Below are positions 12,976-25,900 of a DNA stretch of 64,000 bases, piece by piece. The notes beneath the pieces are model-generated. The model ran no database searches, was not told where the DNA came from, and was given only the letters and a program-made list of their open reading frames with translations. The DNA comes from Xylocopa sonorina. Lineage: Eukaryota; Arthropoda; Insecta; Hymenoptera; Apidae. A program made the position numbers and the translations under genes. The stretch covers positions 6,625,473 through 6,689,472 of the forward strand of contig NC_135204.1 in NCBI RefSeq assembly GCF_050948175.1, given 5' to 3'. How positions within the stretch are numbered: position 1 is the stretch's first letter; every line of letters starts with the position of its first letter.

Positions 12976-15900
12976 TTCAATTTTGTTTGGGTTGATCCAC
13001 CGTCGAACGACCTGTGCAAATGTACACGTGGTTCCGCCGCCGCGTTTCGAATCGATTAATTGCTCGTTACGTATTAGAACTCCTCTCTGAAACAGCGTTC
13101 CTATGTTTTCCTTTGAAAATATTAGCGAAGATCGGTTATTAAATATATATACTCGAATGTTCGTACGAATTCAGCGAGATTGACTTAATTTCCTTTTGGA
13201 AAATCTGAGATAGGACCATTTCCCTTATTTACTATCCAGATATTCTAATTAAGTCCTCAGTCATTTTATAGAGCTCTATATTCCACTTTAATAATAACAT
13301 AAAAGTACTATCAAACGATATGAAATTTAATATACACACTTGGACTTTATCGATCAGTAAAAATCTAAATACCACTATAAACACGATTTTATTCAACTAT
13401 CTTAAAGCGTTGAATTTAATTAATTAAAATTGCACTAATTCCCTCCTCTTATTTCGCTTCCTATGCTATATCGAGCGCGATCGTTTATCAACGCGCGTAA
13501 GAGATACACTTCGAGCGTCTAATTCGATCTCTCAATTAACAGGCAGCGTCAACCGGAGCGGGCGGGACGCAGGCGTCGAACCGAAATTAATTCGTTCGTT
13601 CTACAATTCGAACAGCCGCGTGCATATTACCCGCGTTCGCAAATGCGCCTCATCAGCGGTATGCTAATTGAACGTCAACGGCGTTGCGGCGGATTCTCGA
13701 CGAACACGCGAAACGCGTATTATCAAAACAATATTGTGGACAGGGAGGTAACGACGGAGGGCGCCGCGAACTGTGGCACACAATCCATTTCCGGCAGGGA
13801 GCCCCATCCGGCAGCCGGGATATGTTAATAAATGCGCCAACCCACGAAGCAATGCGCGGATCGTGCGCCACGAATACTTTCTTTCTCGACCAGACTGCGA
13901 CTCGACTGATCGCACTCAATTTTAGAATTCTACAATGTTGTTCATAGAAAAGAAATTAACTGAGCGCAACTGACTTTTGGTAAAATTTTTGGTCATTTTT
14001 TTGAGATTCTGATATGCGTTTCTGTTTGTGACTAACACCGACTAAACGTATACTCGTAATTATAGCGACAATTATTGTTTATTCAACAGTTATTTATTAT
14101 CGCCTCGCGACTCGAGTATTCCTAACAGCTTCATCAGCCAACTCGGCTCCGCGTCTACGTTAACCTTTTGATTCAGTAACATCTGCGTTATTAATCGCAA
14201 CTTAGTAGTATTTCTGCGAATCGATTAAAAAGCGACGAATCTCCGCTTGTTTTCAACAATCGCCGAGGCGGGAAAGGAAGAGAGGGAGGGTCGAAGGAGG
14301 GAGAAGGAGTGGGCAAAAAAACAGGAATCGTTAATAATTTTTATCAAGCGTGTTGCAGCTCCGCTGGCCCGAGGATATCGCGTTATCGCGATGTGTTTGC
14401 CAGTTAAAGTCCGTGTTACTTTCCGTTTTGTCGTCGTCGTCGCCGCTGTAAATGTGATTACCACCGCGAGCCGTTCCCTGATAATTTTCCATTCAAATCG
14501 GGCTGCGTCTGTCACGTTTCATTATCTCAGGAGCATGTTTGCACATCCAGCGCACTCGATTCGACAAAACTTTTCAGTAACGAGTTTTCTCCTCATCCAC
14601 CTGAGAATTTCATTTCGAAAGGCGCGCCACCGGAAACGCGTATAACTCGCAACCGCCGCTTGCGTATCGTCGAGGCAAAGCAATATCCGTTCGAAATATC
14701 CGAGTAATTAACTCGAAAATATATTTATCGCAAGGAATTTGAACAATTCTCGATTTTCACCGATGGTAACTAATGGTACCGTGAAACGCGAGCGTTACGG
14801 AGCCACCGTGTATAATTCGCGATTTATGAGAGTCATTAATTCGTATTCAGAGAAAATTTATTCCGCTGATGGTGTTCCACGCGGGGTTGGAGAAGTTTTC
14901 GAAATAATTAGCGAACGGTTTCGATTGAAATCAGTTCGCGTCAGCGGGACCAGGCGGTTGGAGAACGCGTGTATTTCAATGGAGAACGGCAGCCACGGTC
15001 GGGATGAATCGAAGTTGAAGACGAGCAAACATTTTCAATATCTGAACCGGCGATTATTAGAAACGCGAGGTTATCGGGAACTTAAACTTAGTTTAGTCGC
15101 GTGTACAAGGTATTCGTGAATTATTTATATAACGCTTCGAGCGAGTTGCACACTCGAGATACTGGGTACGGTGTTATGTAAGGCTCGATGGATTTTAATC
15201 TGGACAATATGCCTGAAACTCGAACGGAATTCGTGCTGGCCGCGGCTTCTGCGTTTATTCGAACGTGAAATCGATATTGAAGAGTGTATTCTCTGCTAAT
15301 ACTCCATTTCGATTCATCGTGGCCCACGTACAGGGCAGTGGGGGGAAGGATACGTGCGATTTTCGTAATTTTTGTTTAGGCAGAGTTATCGCAAAATATT
15401 GAGATTAGTGATTCAGCAAAAAGTTTCGACGATTAGTAGCACATAGCTTGGTGTTTTTTAAACGCGATGCCATTATATTTACCAAATTCTTATCAGAGTC
15501 AAAGAGAGGCATCGTTTTCAGAAATAAAACCGTAAAAACCAGTAGCAGCCTCGCGTCCTTCTGCTTAATCTCTTTTTTCTGGCACGCAGCAATTAATGTG
15601 GCGCTGCTATGGGAAAAATGGTGGGAAAAAAAAGGTAGCGGCGTCCGATAAGCCACGAGTCTCGATGGACCAGGTAAAAGGACGGAAAAAAGAAATAATC
15701 GCGATTGCACGTCACGCAGGAGTGTCATAAATCGATTTATCTCTGGCTGGACAAACCGTTAAATCCGAAATATTGCGTTTTCTCGCGAAACATTACGAAT
15801 GAAATTGTCCTCCACGAAATTCAGAGCATTCCAAACACGTTCAAGCTGAAAACGTGCGCGCACAGAAATGAACTGAAAAAAAAATCGTGGATTAATGATA

Positions 15901-18866
15901 AATAACGATCACTGGCTGTTTCTAATTTTTACGGTTTTATAAAATGGCATCAAACGATAATCAATCGCGCGCGGAGCTTCCTGAGTCTACGACGGTCATC
16001 TAAGTAGATTAAGCCGCGCGAGATCGTGGTCAGACACGCTGCGGAAGTGCACAGTTACGCAGTCATCTCTTCAATCCACCATTACGCGCTAAATCGATGT
16101 AAACCTCTTAAATTTCATACGAAATTATTAAAGGAAAAGTGGCTCTCGAATACTTTCTGCGAATACAACGACAACGCGATACTCGAATAAATATAAGTAA
16201 CAATTTATCTTTCCTGAATAATAATTTTGCGAATCGATAATAAGCTTCTGGTGGAGGTAGAAATATTTTGGCAGCTAAATGGCCACGAGATAATGACACT
16301 CTCAATTCCTACCTTACTTGTCCAACGAAAGGAGACAGTATTTAAGTATTAAGTAACGTGGGACCAGAAGGTCTTTTCGTGAAGTTTACGTTTGAAATAT
16401 CGGGCACAAGGGACCGTGAGGTTTCGTAGGGCAAACGAATGAAGAAATAAGAGACAGAGCTGACCGTCGTATAGATCCCGATTTATTTAATTCTGGAGTT
16501 GATGAGGTGAAGAATGCTTGAACGTTCGAACGGGGAGAATTATTTTAACGAAAATTGCCCAACGTTGGCTAAAATTTCGACGAAAGGTCGCGCGATAAAT
16601 CGGACGAGGGCGCATCCTCGCTTCCTCGCGCGTCAGGAGTGCATCGGAATACTTTCAGAGAATCCACACGTAACACCTTCCCAATTAAAGGGAATGAAAA
16701 CTGATGCGTAAAAACCCCGACGTCTTCGCCAAACATTTCACACAGGCTTACCTATAAACGAGAACGAATTCATCGTCCCTCCGCTTCTCGCTACATCGAA
16801 ATACCAAGCGGAAACTATTATTTCTTTGCTCGAGCGGGCGGAGAATAAAAGGGGAGGAGGAAGATGCGATCGAAGGCAACTGAAATAAATTAATTAAAGT
16901 CCAATTACAGGGAAGACTCTGTGCAAATTAAATTTGACAGAAAACAGGTTTCGTTCATTCATAACTTAATCAATTATCTTTAAAATTTCTCTCTCTCTTT
17001 CTACTATTTCGTCATTTTTATGTTATATTTATTACTATATTTTACTAAATAACAGCAATTTAGTAATTGATGTTCGCAACCAAAGGATACCTAATTTCGT
17101 TAAGATTATTACAGCGATCCTCTGTCGAAGAGATAAGCACGAAGAAACACGGGAAGAAGAGGGGCGACTACGTGGAAGTTAAACGAACCCTTAGCTAAAT
17201 TAATTAAAGACGAATTATGAAAAAAGTTCCGGTCGGAAACGGGCTCTTTTTTCGGCGAATGTAAACGAGAGTCTCTTTCGACGGTCCCTCGACTACGGCA
17301 CGATGCAATTACGCTCGAAACAGCCGCGCCGGCTGGAAAATTGTCCCGTGCCTCTGGCCATTATACCTCGTTCGCTTGTCCGCGTTTACAACGTTTCGGT
17401 TTCCTTCGCGAGAACCCGACGTACCACCGTGGAAAGCATCGTCAGGGAAAATATTGTTACGTCGTTGGTAGCTGGGGCGAGAAAGGCCAAAGGGAGTTCT
17501 CGTGTTCGGCTCTGAAAGTCCTCCTCCTCCACCCGCAACCCCCACAATCGCGCGGGAGCTCGTTCAAATTAGACGAGCAAAGTGATTGCGTTCCGATAAT
17601 TAGAAATTCTTCAGAGGTTTTTCTCATGTTAAATAAAATACGTATTATTCTCTGGATATCGGTATTGGAGGAGAAGTTTTCATTTAATTCGAACTTCCTA
17701 ATAGCCCTCGGTTCATTGAGGTCTCTGACGTGGTCGCACCTCGGACTCTATTAATTTTTTCCAACTGCCTGACTTCTCTTTCGCTCTTTGACGGTCAGGT
17801 TAGCTCGTAACGGCTTTAGGCTCGTTACGTGCCTCGCCCTTAAATGTCGATATCGGTCCATTTTTTTTTTCCTCTTTTTTGTCGTCCACTTTTCACACAG
17901 TCGCCTCTATTCCGGACACGTCACAAAGACACGACGGTAGCGACGAATTAATTTTTCACCCCGTGTCTGGGAAGGTATTCGTAATTAAAAAAAAAAAGTG
18001 TCTCGCTTCAGAGATTAAAAATGCTTCGTTCTTTCTCTTCGCATCTTTTACAGAAATAAAACGATCATGATCTCGTATCGAACGACTTATTTCATCCTCG
18101 AGGAATTAATGGTAAAAAAATTTAATTAAACCGAAGAATAATCCGCGACTCGGTTTTACCATAAACCGTACGACGTGTTAAGGAAATTAATTAAATTGAA
18201 ATATCGCTAGAAGCACAGCATTAAGAGCCCCAGTAACAATAGTTAACGCCAAGCTGGCTTTCTCAGACGAGATAAAGCGTATTTGTTCGTGTACAGAATC
18301 TATCTAAAAGTAAATATTTGACTGACTTTCGTCCGTCCATTGGGAAAATCAATCTTATCGCTGCACAAGTTCGTACTTGTACGAGCACAATTAGCGTAGG
18401 TCGATATTGTCGTTTATCTTTCTGTTTGCGGACCAGTCATTCATTAACCTCTATTAAATATAAATTTCTGTGGCTGCGTCATACTGATAACGATCGAAAC
18501 CACTTTCGAAAAGGTTCTCCCGACGTGCCATGGCCTAACAAAAGTAACAGACCTTTACGTACGCTGCGCGCAAGAAGACCAGTTCTGATAGCGAGAAAAC
18601 AACGCGCAGGGCTCTCCAAAGTACTCAATTAATACTCGAGCGACTGCGAGTTAACAATGCTTTCGGACCACTTAAATAATAGACCATATTGTTGGCCAGC
18701 AGACCGAGGCGGCCGCTGCCACAAATGGACCGCAGCATCCCGAATATCCAACGTCCACGCTGGTCCCTTAATCGCACGGCTAATCCCCAAAGGATCGCGC
18801 GAACTTCTCCAACCTTTCAGCCATCTGCGTATGACTAACATCCCTAATATAACCAAGGTGCAAACT

Positions 18867-19172
18867 ACAACTGGAGAACGTCCACCGTGATCCAACCGCG
18901 ATTCAATTATTCATCGATCACCTTTATTCGCGAGAAAAATGAAAACTATGAAATTCTTTGCTTCATACACGGATATGATACTACTACAAATTATGCCCAA
19001 TTTATTTTGCTAATTCAATTACAACCAGAGTACGTCCACTGTGATCCAGTCACGATTCAATTATTCATCGATCTCTTTTATTCGCGATAAAAATGAAAAC
19101 TAAGAAATTCTTTGCTTCATACACGGATATGTATATACTACTACAAAATATGCAATTATTTTGCTAACTCAA
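18867..19172. repeat. tandem duplication, 154-bp unit, upstream of apolpp
   Basis: Copies at 18867-19020 and 19021 to about 19172 share long stretches including CGATTCAATTATTCATCGAT and GAAATTCTTTGCTTCATACA. They differ by a few substitutions and small indels. The pair ends about 480 bp before the putative initiator. Confidence 0.88.
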
Positions 19173-19646
19173 TGAGAGTAAAAATTTGGCATACTGTTTT
19201 ATTTTTTAAAATTATTATTGATTACACTTGTTGCAACCAAGAACGATAATATACCTCCGCGATACTGCTTTCGATTGTTTCTTTTTTAGCGATTATACAT
19301 ACTATACTTGGAAATATGAATACGATTCGATCGGCAGAGTCCAGTCGCGATATTCCACGCCGAGGAACACCTGCGGCCAGGCCAGCCTGCGCTGAGGATA
19401 CAAAAAGTAAATCGCGCTTAACAACTAACTCGTTCCTAATACGTCGAGTGGGTTTAATCATCGTACGAACGCGGCACGAGTCAACGCAATGACGAACGAG
19501 GACGATGGCGCACAAAGAGGCCAGCCCCAATAAAGCGTGGCCAGGTGAACGTTCGACGGGGGCCATCGAGGGCGACCCCTGAACCTCGACGGATCCCTCG
19601 CGTCGCTTCCTTCCGCGGGCAGCAGCAGGCTCAAGATCTCGTTATC

Positions 19647-19651
19647 TCAGT
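19647..19651 (+). promoter_or_regulatory. putative initiator (TCAGT) of apolpp
   Basis: TCAGT matches the arthropod initiator, with the A at 19649 as +1. It lies 234 nt upstream of the apolpp ATG, in the last GC-rich stretch before the leader. No TATA box is visible about 30 nt upstream. Insect initiators are short and occur by chance, so the site is only a candidate. Confidence 0.3.
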
Positions 19652-19688
19652 GTCAGCGTGACGAATAGAGTACACAGAGAGAAGCCGT

Positions 19689-19760
19689 ATGCCAATGTCC
19701 AGGCCAGCCGTGGTGGACAGCCGACGTGCGAGCGAAGGAGAGGGGCCCGCGAGAGCATAA
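19689..19760 (+). other. upstream ORF of 23 codons in the apolpp leader
   Basis: This is the only ATG-initiated frame in the leader between the putative initiator and the apolpp start. It begins at 19689 (MPMSRPAVVDSRRAS...) and ends with TAA at 19758-19760. A second in-frame ATG lies at 19695. The TAA overlaps the left foot of the hairpin at 19756-19795, so a terminating ribosome would meet the stem. The uORF ends 122 nt before the main ATG, leaving room for reinitiation. Confidence 0.5.
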
Positions 19761-19795
19761 AAGCACGGACGAAGAAAAGCGTCCGTGCTTTTGTG
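19756..19795 (+). promoter_or_regulatory. strong hairpin in the apolpp 5' leader
   Basis: AAAAGCACGGACG (19759-19771) and CGTCCGTGCTTTT (19780-19792) are perfect reverse complements, separated by the 8-nt loop AAGAAAAG. At the base the stem extends by a U-G, an A-U and a C-G pair, giving 16 pairs in RNA. It is too short for a miRNA precursor. It lies about 90 nt before the apolpp ATG, where it could affect scanning or act as a palindromic binding site in DNA. Confidence 0.75.
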
Positions 19796-19882
19796 GTGTT
19801 ACTCTCGTGGCCGCATCGTGTCTCCAGCTGATATTGTGCGACAGTGTTACTAGCCCAATACTAGAGGCCACCCGTGGACGTG

Positions 19883-19958
19883 ATGGGGCATCCACCTCGA
19901 CTCGTGGGGACGACCCTCGCCTGCCTTTTCCTGCTAATCGCGGTTGCCGAATCGGCCA
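19883..19958 (+). CDS. apolpp: apolpp exon 1: start codon and signal peptide
   Basis: The ATG at 19883 opens a 25-codon reading frame beginning MGHPPRLVGTTLACLFLL, with a short basic start, a hydrophobic core and an AESAS end typical of a secretory signal peptide. The exon ends after the first base of a codon at a perfect GTAAGT donor (19959). That base joins GT from 32176 to read SKCTVGCHG. The ATG has G at +4 and follows a leader with one short uORF. This start was chosen because it is the only ATG that gives a signal peptide in phase with exon 2. Confidence 0.88.
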
Positions 19959-22900
19959 GTAAGTAGACAAGTCTGATCAGCCGTTCTAATTGGACGACGA
20001 TTGAACGAGAACGCTTCTGGTCGAGGCGAACGTGTCGGTTCGGAATTGCCGCGACTTTTGGGCTGGTTTTGAGACGTCTGACTATTATTCTCTTCTACTT
20101 CATGTTTTTAAGGGAAGTCGATGTCCTCCAAGTGCTCTTTGGAGAACACGAAATGTCGATTTTTGAGGCGGTTACAGTGTGGATAGAGATTTTGTCTTAG
20201 ACAGGGTATAGTTGGGAATGTAAGTTTTTTAAGGTCAGGAATGGTAGATTGTTGTTTGGGTGGGGTTAAGTATGGGGTGGTTTGGGGGTTCTTCGAGCTG
20301 AGTGAAGTATCATTAGTTTAAGACACGTTTAATCTGAACCGTATTAAGGGTTATCGGCTGCATTATGGATTATGTTATGCAATAGGTCACGAGCAAGTTA
20401 TAATTAGCTAAAAATGATATGGGTTTTCAGTGAAAATATTTGCTTGTACGAAATCAGTGGAGCTGTATTAGTTATGTAGATCTGTTTCGTCCGATTCTTT
20501 AGTTAAATGTTGATTGTCTTTGCGTTGAAATGAGATAATTGATATTATTTTAATGATCATTGTGCAACGGTATGTTAATAACTTGAGAATTGAGAGTAAA
20601 TTTTCGTGGAACTGAAAGATAACAGAGATCTGCGATGTGTCACGCTCTTCTTCTTATTTTCAAAAAGCGATAAAAAGTCGTGCGTACATGCAAGATAAAA
20701 AGCATTGGCTTCTTAAAATATTTCTGCTCTTTTTTATCTGAACGAATGATCTGTCGAAAATGTTCTCGAATCATCTGAAACTTTGCTCCGAATATAAATA
20801 CGGAGACAAACGAAACTGTGAAATCATCCGACTTGTCTGACTCGTCTAACAGTTCTCGACAATTCTCACGAACGTAATCTCTAACGAAGGTTAACGAAAT
20901 TTATTGAGTTTTTCGCCATTCAATTAACAAACGCAGCCAACTGGCAAACAGGTGTAATGGAATTTGAAAACATCTCGAAGTCCTCAGTTTCCTGGGAACT
21001 TTCTTAATTCCATTTGTTCAGAGGTTTGTTTCTTATTAAATGGACGTAAATTGCTTCAGGATTGACATCGATTTAACCTTTGGAGGTGCAATTAATCGAA
21101 TTGTAAGAGAAGACTTTAAGAAAAAATGCGCCTCTCACATTTGCAATGTACAGCAAAATTGTGCGAAGCGGTCAACACTTGTTTATATTAATAGCAGTGA
21201 CGTTAATAGAAATGATCGCTTATGTAACGTGTATTACATTAAATCGTACACAGAAGAGATATCTCTTATCGCAGCCATTTATCTGCATGCAATCTAATGC
21301 TAATTAAATTCTAACTTCAACATTGTAAAATAACAAACTTTTCTCTACCAACATAGAAAACTGTTATTCAAATACAGTATAAAAATAAAATAAAACATCA
21401 TTTTTCTATAAAGAATATCCTTTCAACCCAATAACTAAACATTTACAGTACCCCCACGCGACGCGCGCCATCCAAACCGAAACTTGTCGCTCGAAGCGAT
21501 TCAAACTCCTCCCAACGTCGCAACTTTCCCTCGCACGCACCCCACGATTGGCCCAAAATTCTTCTCAACGTCCCCATAAACAACTCGAAACAACGTCTCC
21601 GCGACCCATTACGATCCATCAATTTTTCAACAGAATCCATGTGCCTCCCTCGTAAACGTCCACACGCGCGAACCCCAAACGCTGCGAAACTTTCCAGCGA
21701 TACTAACCAAGACGAAGGGAAACGGAGAAAACGGGAGGTGTAATAACGGTTGCGAGATTTTTCGAACGAGCTGATAAATTGAATTTACGCGGGCAATGCG
21801 CGTTGGACGGGCACAATGGTGCGAGAAGCACCACTGTGCGACGACGCGGATGTTTGTGCACCGCGGCGTAGCCGCCTCTAGAATGCATGGAACTACCCCC
21901 TCGCGCTTCGCCAAGGGATTTCGTGTGGACCAAGTAAATAAGCTCCACCCTTGCGGCTACGTATCCCGCATAAAAGTTTTCGTGTGAACCGTTATCGAGG
22001 CTAGCTACCCGACGAGCTCTTTCAAGGGGCTGTAAAATTGGCAGGCTGTCGCAATTTGGTCGTTCAACGAGACATCAATTTCGAAACTTACATCGCGATT
22101 GTATATCATATTTCACTAATTAATCCATTTAGAAGCTAGTCTAAACTTCTGAGAATAGTATATTTCAAAGTTACTGGTTTATGTTCCAAGAGAAACGGCT
22201 GGTCGTTAATTCTGAATAAGCAGAAGGGTAGTTTTCTTGCAGTTTCGAGTGAAATAAGGTGAAAGCAGGGAACGACAAAGATGCGCTCGAAGCTTCGTTA
22301 TTCGAGAGAAAAGAATTTCGAAAATTCCTGGCGCACGCGTGCCCTAAAAGCCCATCAGACGCTGCGACACGTGACGAAGGACTGAGTGGTTACCCGCGTT
22401 GCAGCGGCTCAGGAGCCTCTTACCATTGTTCCACGTGTACGCGAAGGATTTTCGAAATTGTTTCTCTTGGAAACGAAGCTTCAGGCGTGACATTGTTATT
22501 CCTGATTTTCGTCTCATTTTTGTTTCCAGTATCATCCTACGATGTTGCTACCAGACGATAACCGATCATTTCGCATAAAAATAGGTGCACGTATCGACTT
22601 AGATCGTGATACCCCTTGATGCTGAGGAACCAATTTGTAACCTTGCTGTATTTCTATCATCGAAACACACGTCTACTCGTTTCGCCTTATAATTATTCCA
22701 TTAATTGCACCAACGACTATACTGCACGGTATCCTCTATCTTTTTCGAATTACTGATACACACGAGATCAACGGATTATCGTGGACAGTTTGATGCGCAT
22801 TTCTCGATCAACAAGTATCCGATAGAAAGGGTCAACGAGCTTCGAGGCTTCGCGTTGCTCCCCGTGTCAAAGGGTTACTCGCTGTGTCAAGGATAGGGAG

Positions 22901-25900
22901 ATTAAGTGGCATACAGATGTCGAAATTGGAGATTAATTCCGTGCGATAGAATTCGAGCCGAGTAACGACGATCGCCAACGAATTTCGCGTTCGCCACTAT
23001 TCACGTGCGACGTCAGCAGGTATACCAAACGGACGTCGAGTCGTTCCACGCGGCTCAGCTGGTCGCTTCCGGTGCGAATACTCGTTTTACCCAGCTGAGG
23101 ATCGAAAAATTCGCCGCGTCCCTATCAATTTGTTTCTTGTTTTATAATAGTGTTTGCGTTCGACTTGTTTGAATGGCTGTCTCTCGTCTCACGCCGTGTT
23201 TGATCTAGTTCCACTCTAGCGACTGCTCATAGCACGAGCTGCGTCATAGTGGACGTCAGCACACTCTGCTAATGGCTACTAGGGTACACTGCGTCTATTG
23301 CTTCGCTACGTAAGACTCTATTCTTGTTGCACTTTAATCTATACTATTTATTTATTCTAATCTCTGCCGCCTACTCTAATGTCCCTTGGTTTTTTCGAGT
23401 AATCTCTGTAACTTTTCCTTCCTTTTAAGTTCTAAATAAACACTGGCACGAATAAATCTTTGTTTGTTATCTGATAAAACGACGAAACCCTCTGCTTTTT
23501 ACCAGTAATCGTTACCATGAAATAGAGGAGATTTAATCTGGTTTCCTTGGAAGGAGCAGCGATTCGATAATTTCGTTTCAACTCGTTCTAATCACCAATT
23601 GACAAGCGGAGGCAGATTTCCGAGCGATTCACGTAATGCGAACGCAGATATCGACGACGGCAGGCGTAACAGCAATTACCAAAGCAACAGAGATAGCGAT
23701 TATTCGTCTGATTATCATTGACCCCCGTAAACCCACGATTTTTTCGCTTTCGCGGACGCCTCGAATCGGTTAAGATCACGGCGTGGACTTTGAGACCGAT
23801 CGTCGATCCTTGAGAGAAAAATCGGCAATGGAAACAGTAAATAACAATATCTCGTTCGACGATTAAATATTTCCCATTCGAATCCGACGTTGCAATAATT
23901 TTATCGTTTTGCTTTATCACGTCGTTTCGGAGTTTGACGAAATTTTTCTCGCCAGCTGGAAAAAATTCGAAAACGATATCTCATTTTTCTTACGAGCGAG
24001 GCTGCGCGTTCGTTTTATCTGAAATCGCGATTCTCACGCGGCTTCGAGAAAGAAACTTCCCTCTATTTTAACGCTTCGTTCTACGCTCTTGTCTGAACAT
24101 CTCTTCCGAGAAATAAAAACTTATCCGTGACATTTAACATATCATTAGACACTCTTACCTTCACGTACGGTGCGTTTCCTGACAATCATTAGAGACGATG
24201 CATCAAGGAGAAAGGGTCTTTTATCGTATTCCACTGCGCGGCGAGCCATCAGCGTTGCGTGTCCACTATCTTCGCCCCTATTGATCGTAAAACACTGTAT
24301 AAACCACTACACTTATCAGACGGTAATATCAAAAATGAAATTAATTATTTACGACCGTGGAGACACCCGCCTTAGAATAACAAACTAAATTATTTATAAT
24401 TAACCTACCCAGGGTAATTACTGAAAATGCTGTAATTGGTCGATTAAGTTGTCTCGACCAGTGTCATCCGTGTCGAGGAATATACATTTTTAATTCGCGT
24501 GCGAATAGAAACTATATCTTGCCTTTGCAAGAAATCGAGAAATATATTTGAAAAATCCTCGCTTCAACTTTTCTGTCGAGCGAAAGTGCGTCTTTTTCTG
24601 CGAATACTCGCAAAATCCTAAGCAAAAGAAGTGGAATAACTGTCCGTGGAGTAATTCCTTACGCTCGTAAGTTATCCTCAGATAAAGCGAGAAGAAAAAA
24701 AAAAGGGAGGCGCCACGTCCATTTTCGAATGAATTTTTCAAAGTACCATCTTGAAAATAGAATGTTACGAAGAAATGGGTCGTGTCTCCGAGGAGTCGTG
24801 CAGCTACGCTCGCGTTCGATCGCAGTTAAAGACTTCCAGGAAGCTCGAAACAAACGATTTCCCCCCCAAAAAAAATCGAGTTTGCCATTTTCTATTCCCA
24901 CTTCCGTCCACCTGGAGGTTCGTGCAGACGTGTCTACGAAAGTATGACACAGGGAACAGGCGACGTCAACGATGTGGCAGACTTCCTCCACTTTACACGA
25001 TCTCGTTGTCGACGAGGTTAGATGGACGGTGATGGACAATGATTAGCCCGTGAGTTCTTTGAATCGTTATCAGTGGTCAGCCGCCGTTATTATTATCCCA
25101 CTTCCGCGAGCGGGCTATATACAATGTTTAAAGTTCATTACGTGTCGCCATACACAATGCCGTGTGAAACTGTGCGATGTGAAAACATTTATTCAGAAAG
25201 ACTCGGAGGAACGACGACGCTAATACCGTTAATCTGTCCATCTGATCGATCAATTACGGGCTATCTGTCGGAAAACTTCGGACAATGGACAGTTTAAGTA
25301 GCAGTGGTTCCGATTTCGACGCGAGAAGGTCGAAACAGGTGCTCGCAGGGTCACTTGCGGCGCACGATATATAATTTCAACTTAATCAGAGTTTCAGTCG
25401 CCTCTGAGGTGTAATCGGGGGAAATTAGAAAGGTCAGTTTCCAAGTAGCCCGGATAAAATGAACGCCGCTGCAGCTGGGAGACGTTACTTTAAAGACGTG
25501 TCTTTATTACCTCCATTTTGGTACCCTCTGCGCGCGAGCGTCGTTGGTCCCCACCATCTATCTCAGACTCATTGAACGAAGAAAGATGAATAACTAACCG
25601 ATAGACTCGTCTACCTATTTATTATCGCATCATAATTGCATTTTATGATTATTATTACCATCTTTTAGAAGCAGCTGGTATACATTTTTCTGTGATAATT
25701 ACTAGACCAATTGATAGAAGAAAAAATTCTAATAAAGCGCAATAATTAAGAAAACAAGTAGAGAAATGTTAAGTTCGCCAAAATTCAAGCAAACAACGAA
25801 TGGCATTAAAATGGTGGCTTTTTTTCATTAGCCGAAGAAATGTTCGCCATGTAATGAAATGGAACCATGGGGAAGTACACCGTATTATAGTATAAGACAC

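Larger units (their letters stand above)
5447..18866. other. intergenic DNA upstream of apolpp
   Basis: Apart from the TTAA-type ends at 7863 and 12519-12646, I see no gene. The longest open frame is 6954-7604 (216 codons, starts MSRGDDVISKKL). It has no domain signature and K/R/S/F-rich composition. Two others near 8400 and 10904 overlap frames on the opposite strand. All are treated as chance. Confidence 0.5.

Noticed and set aside
19726..19962. 78-codon frame across the apolpp leader and exon 1
   Set aside because: It has no ATG (starts GTG), runs through the hairpin, and is out of frame with the signal peptide.
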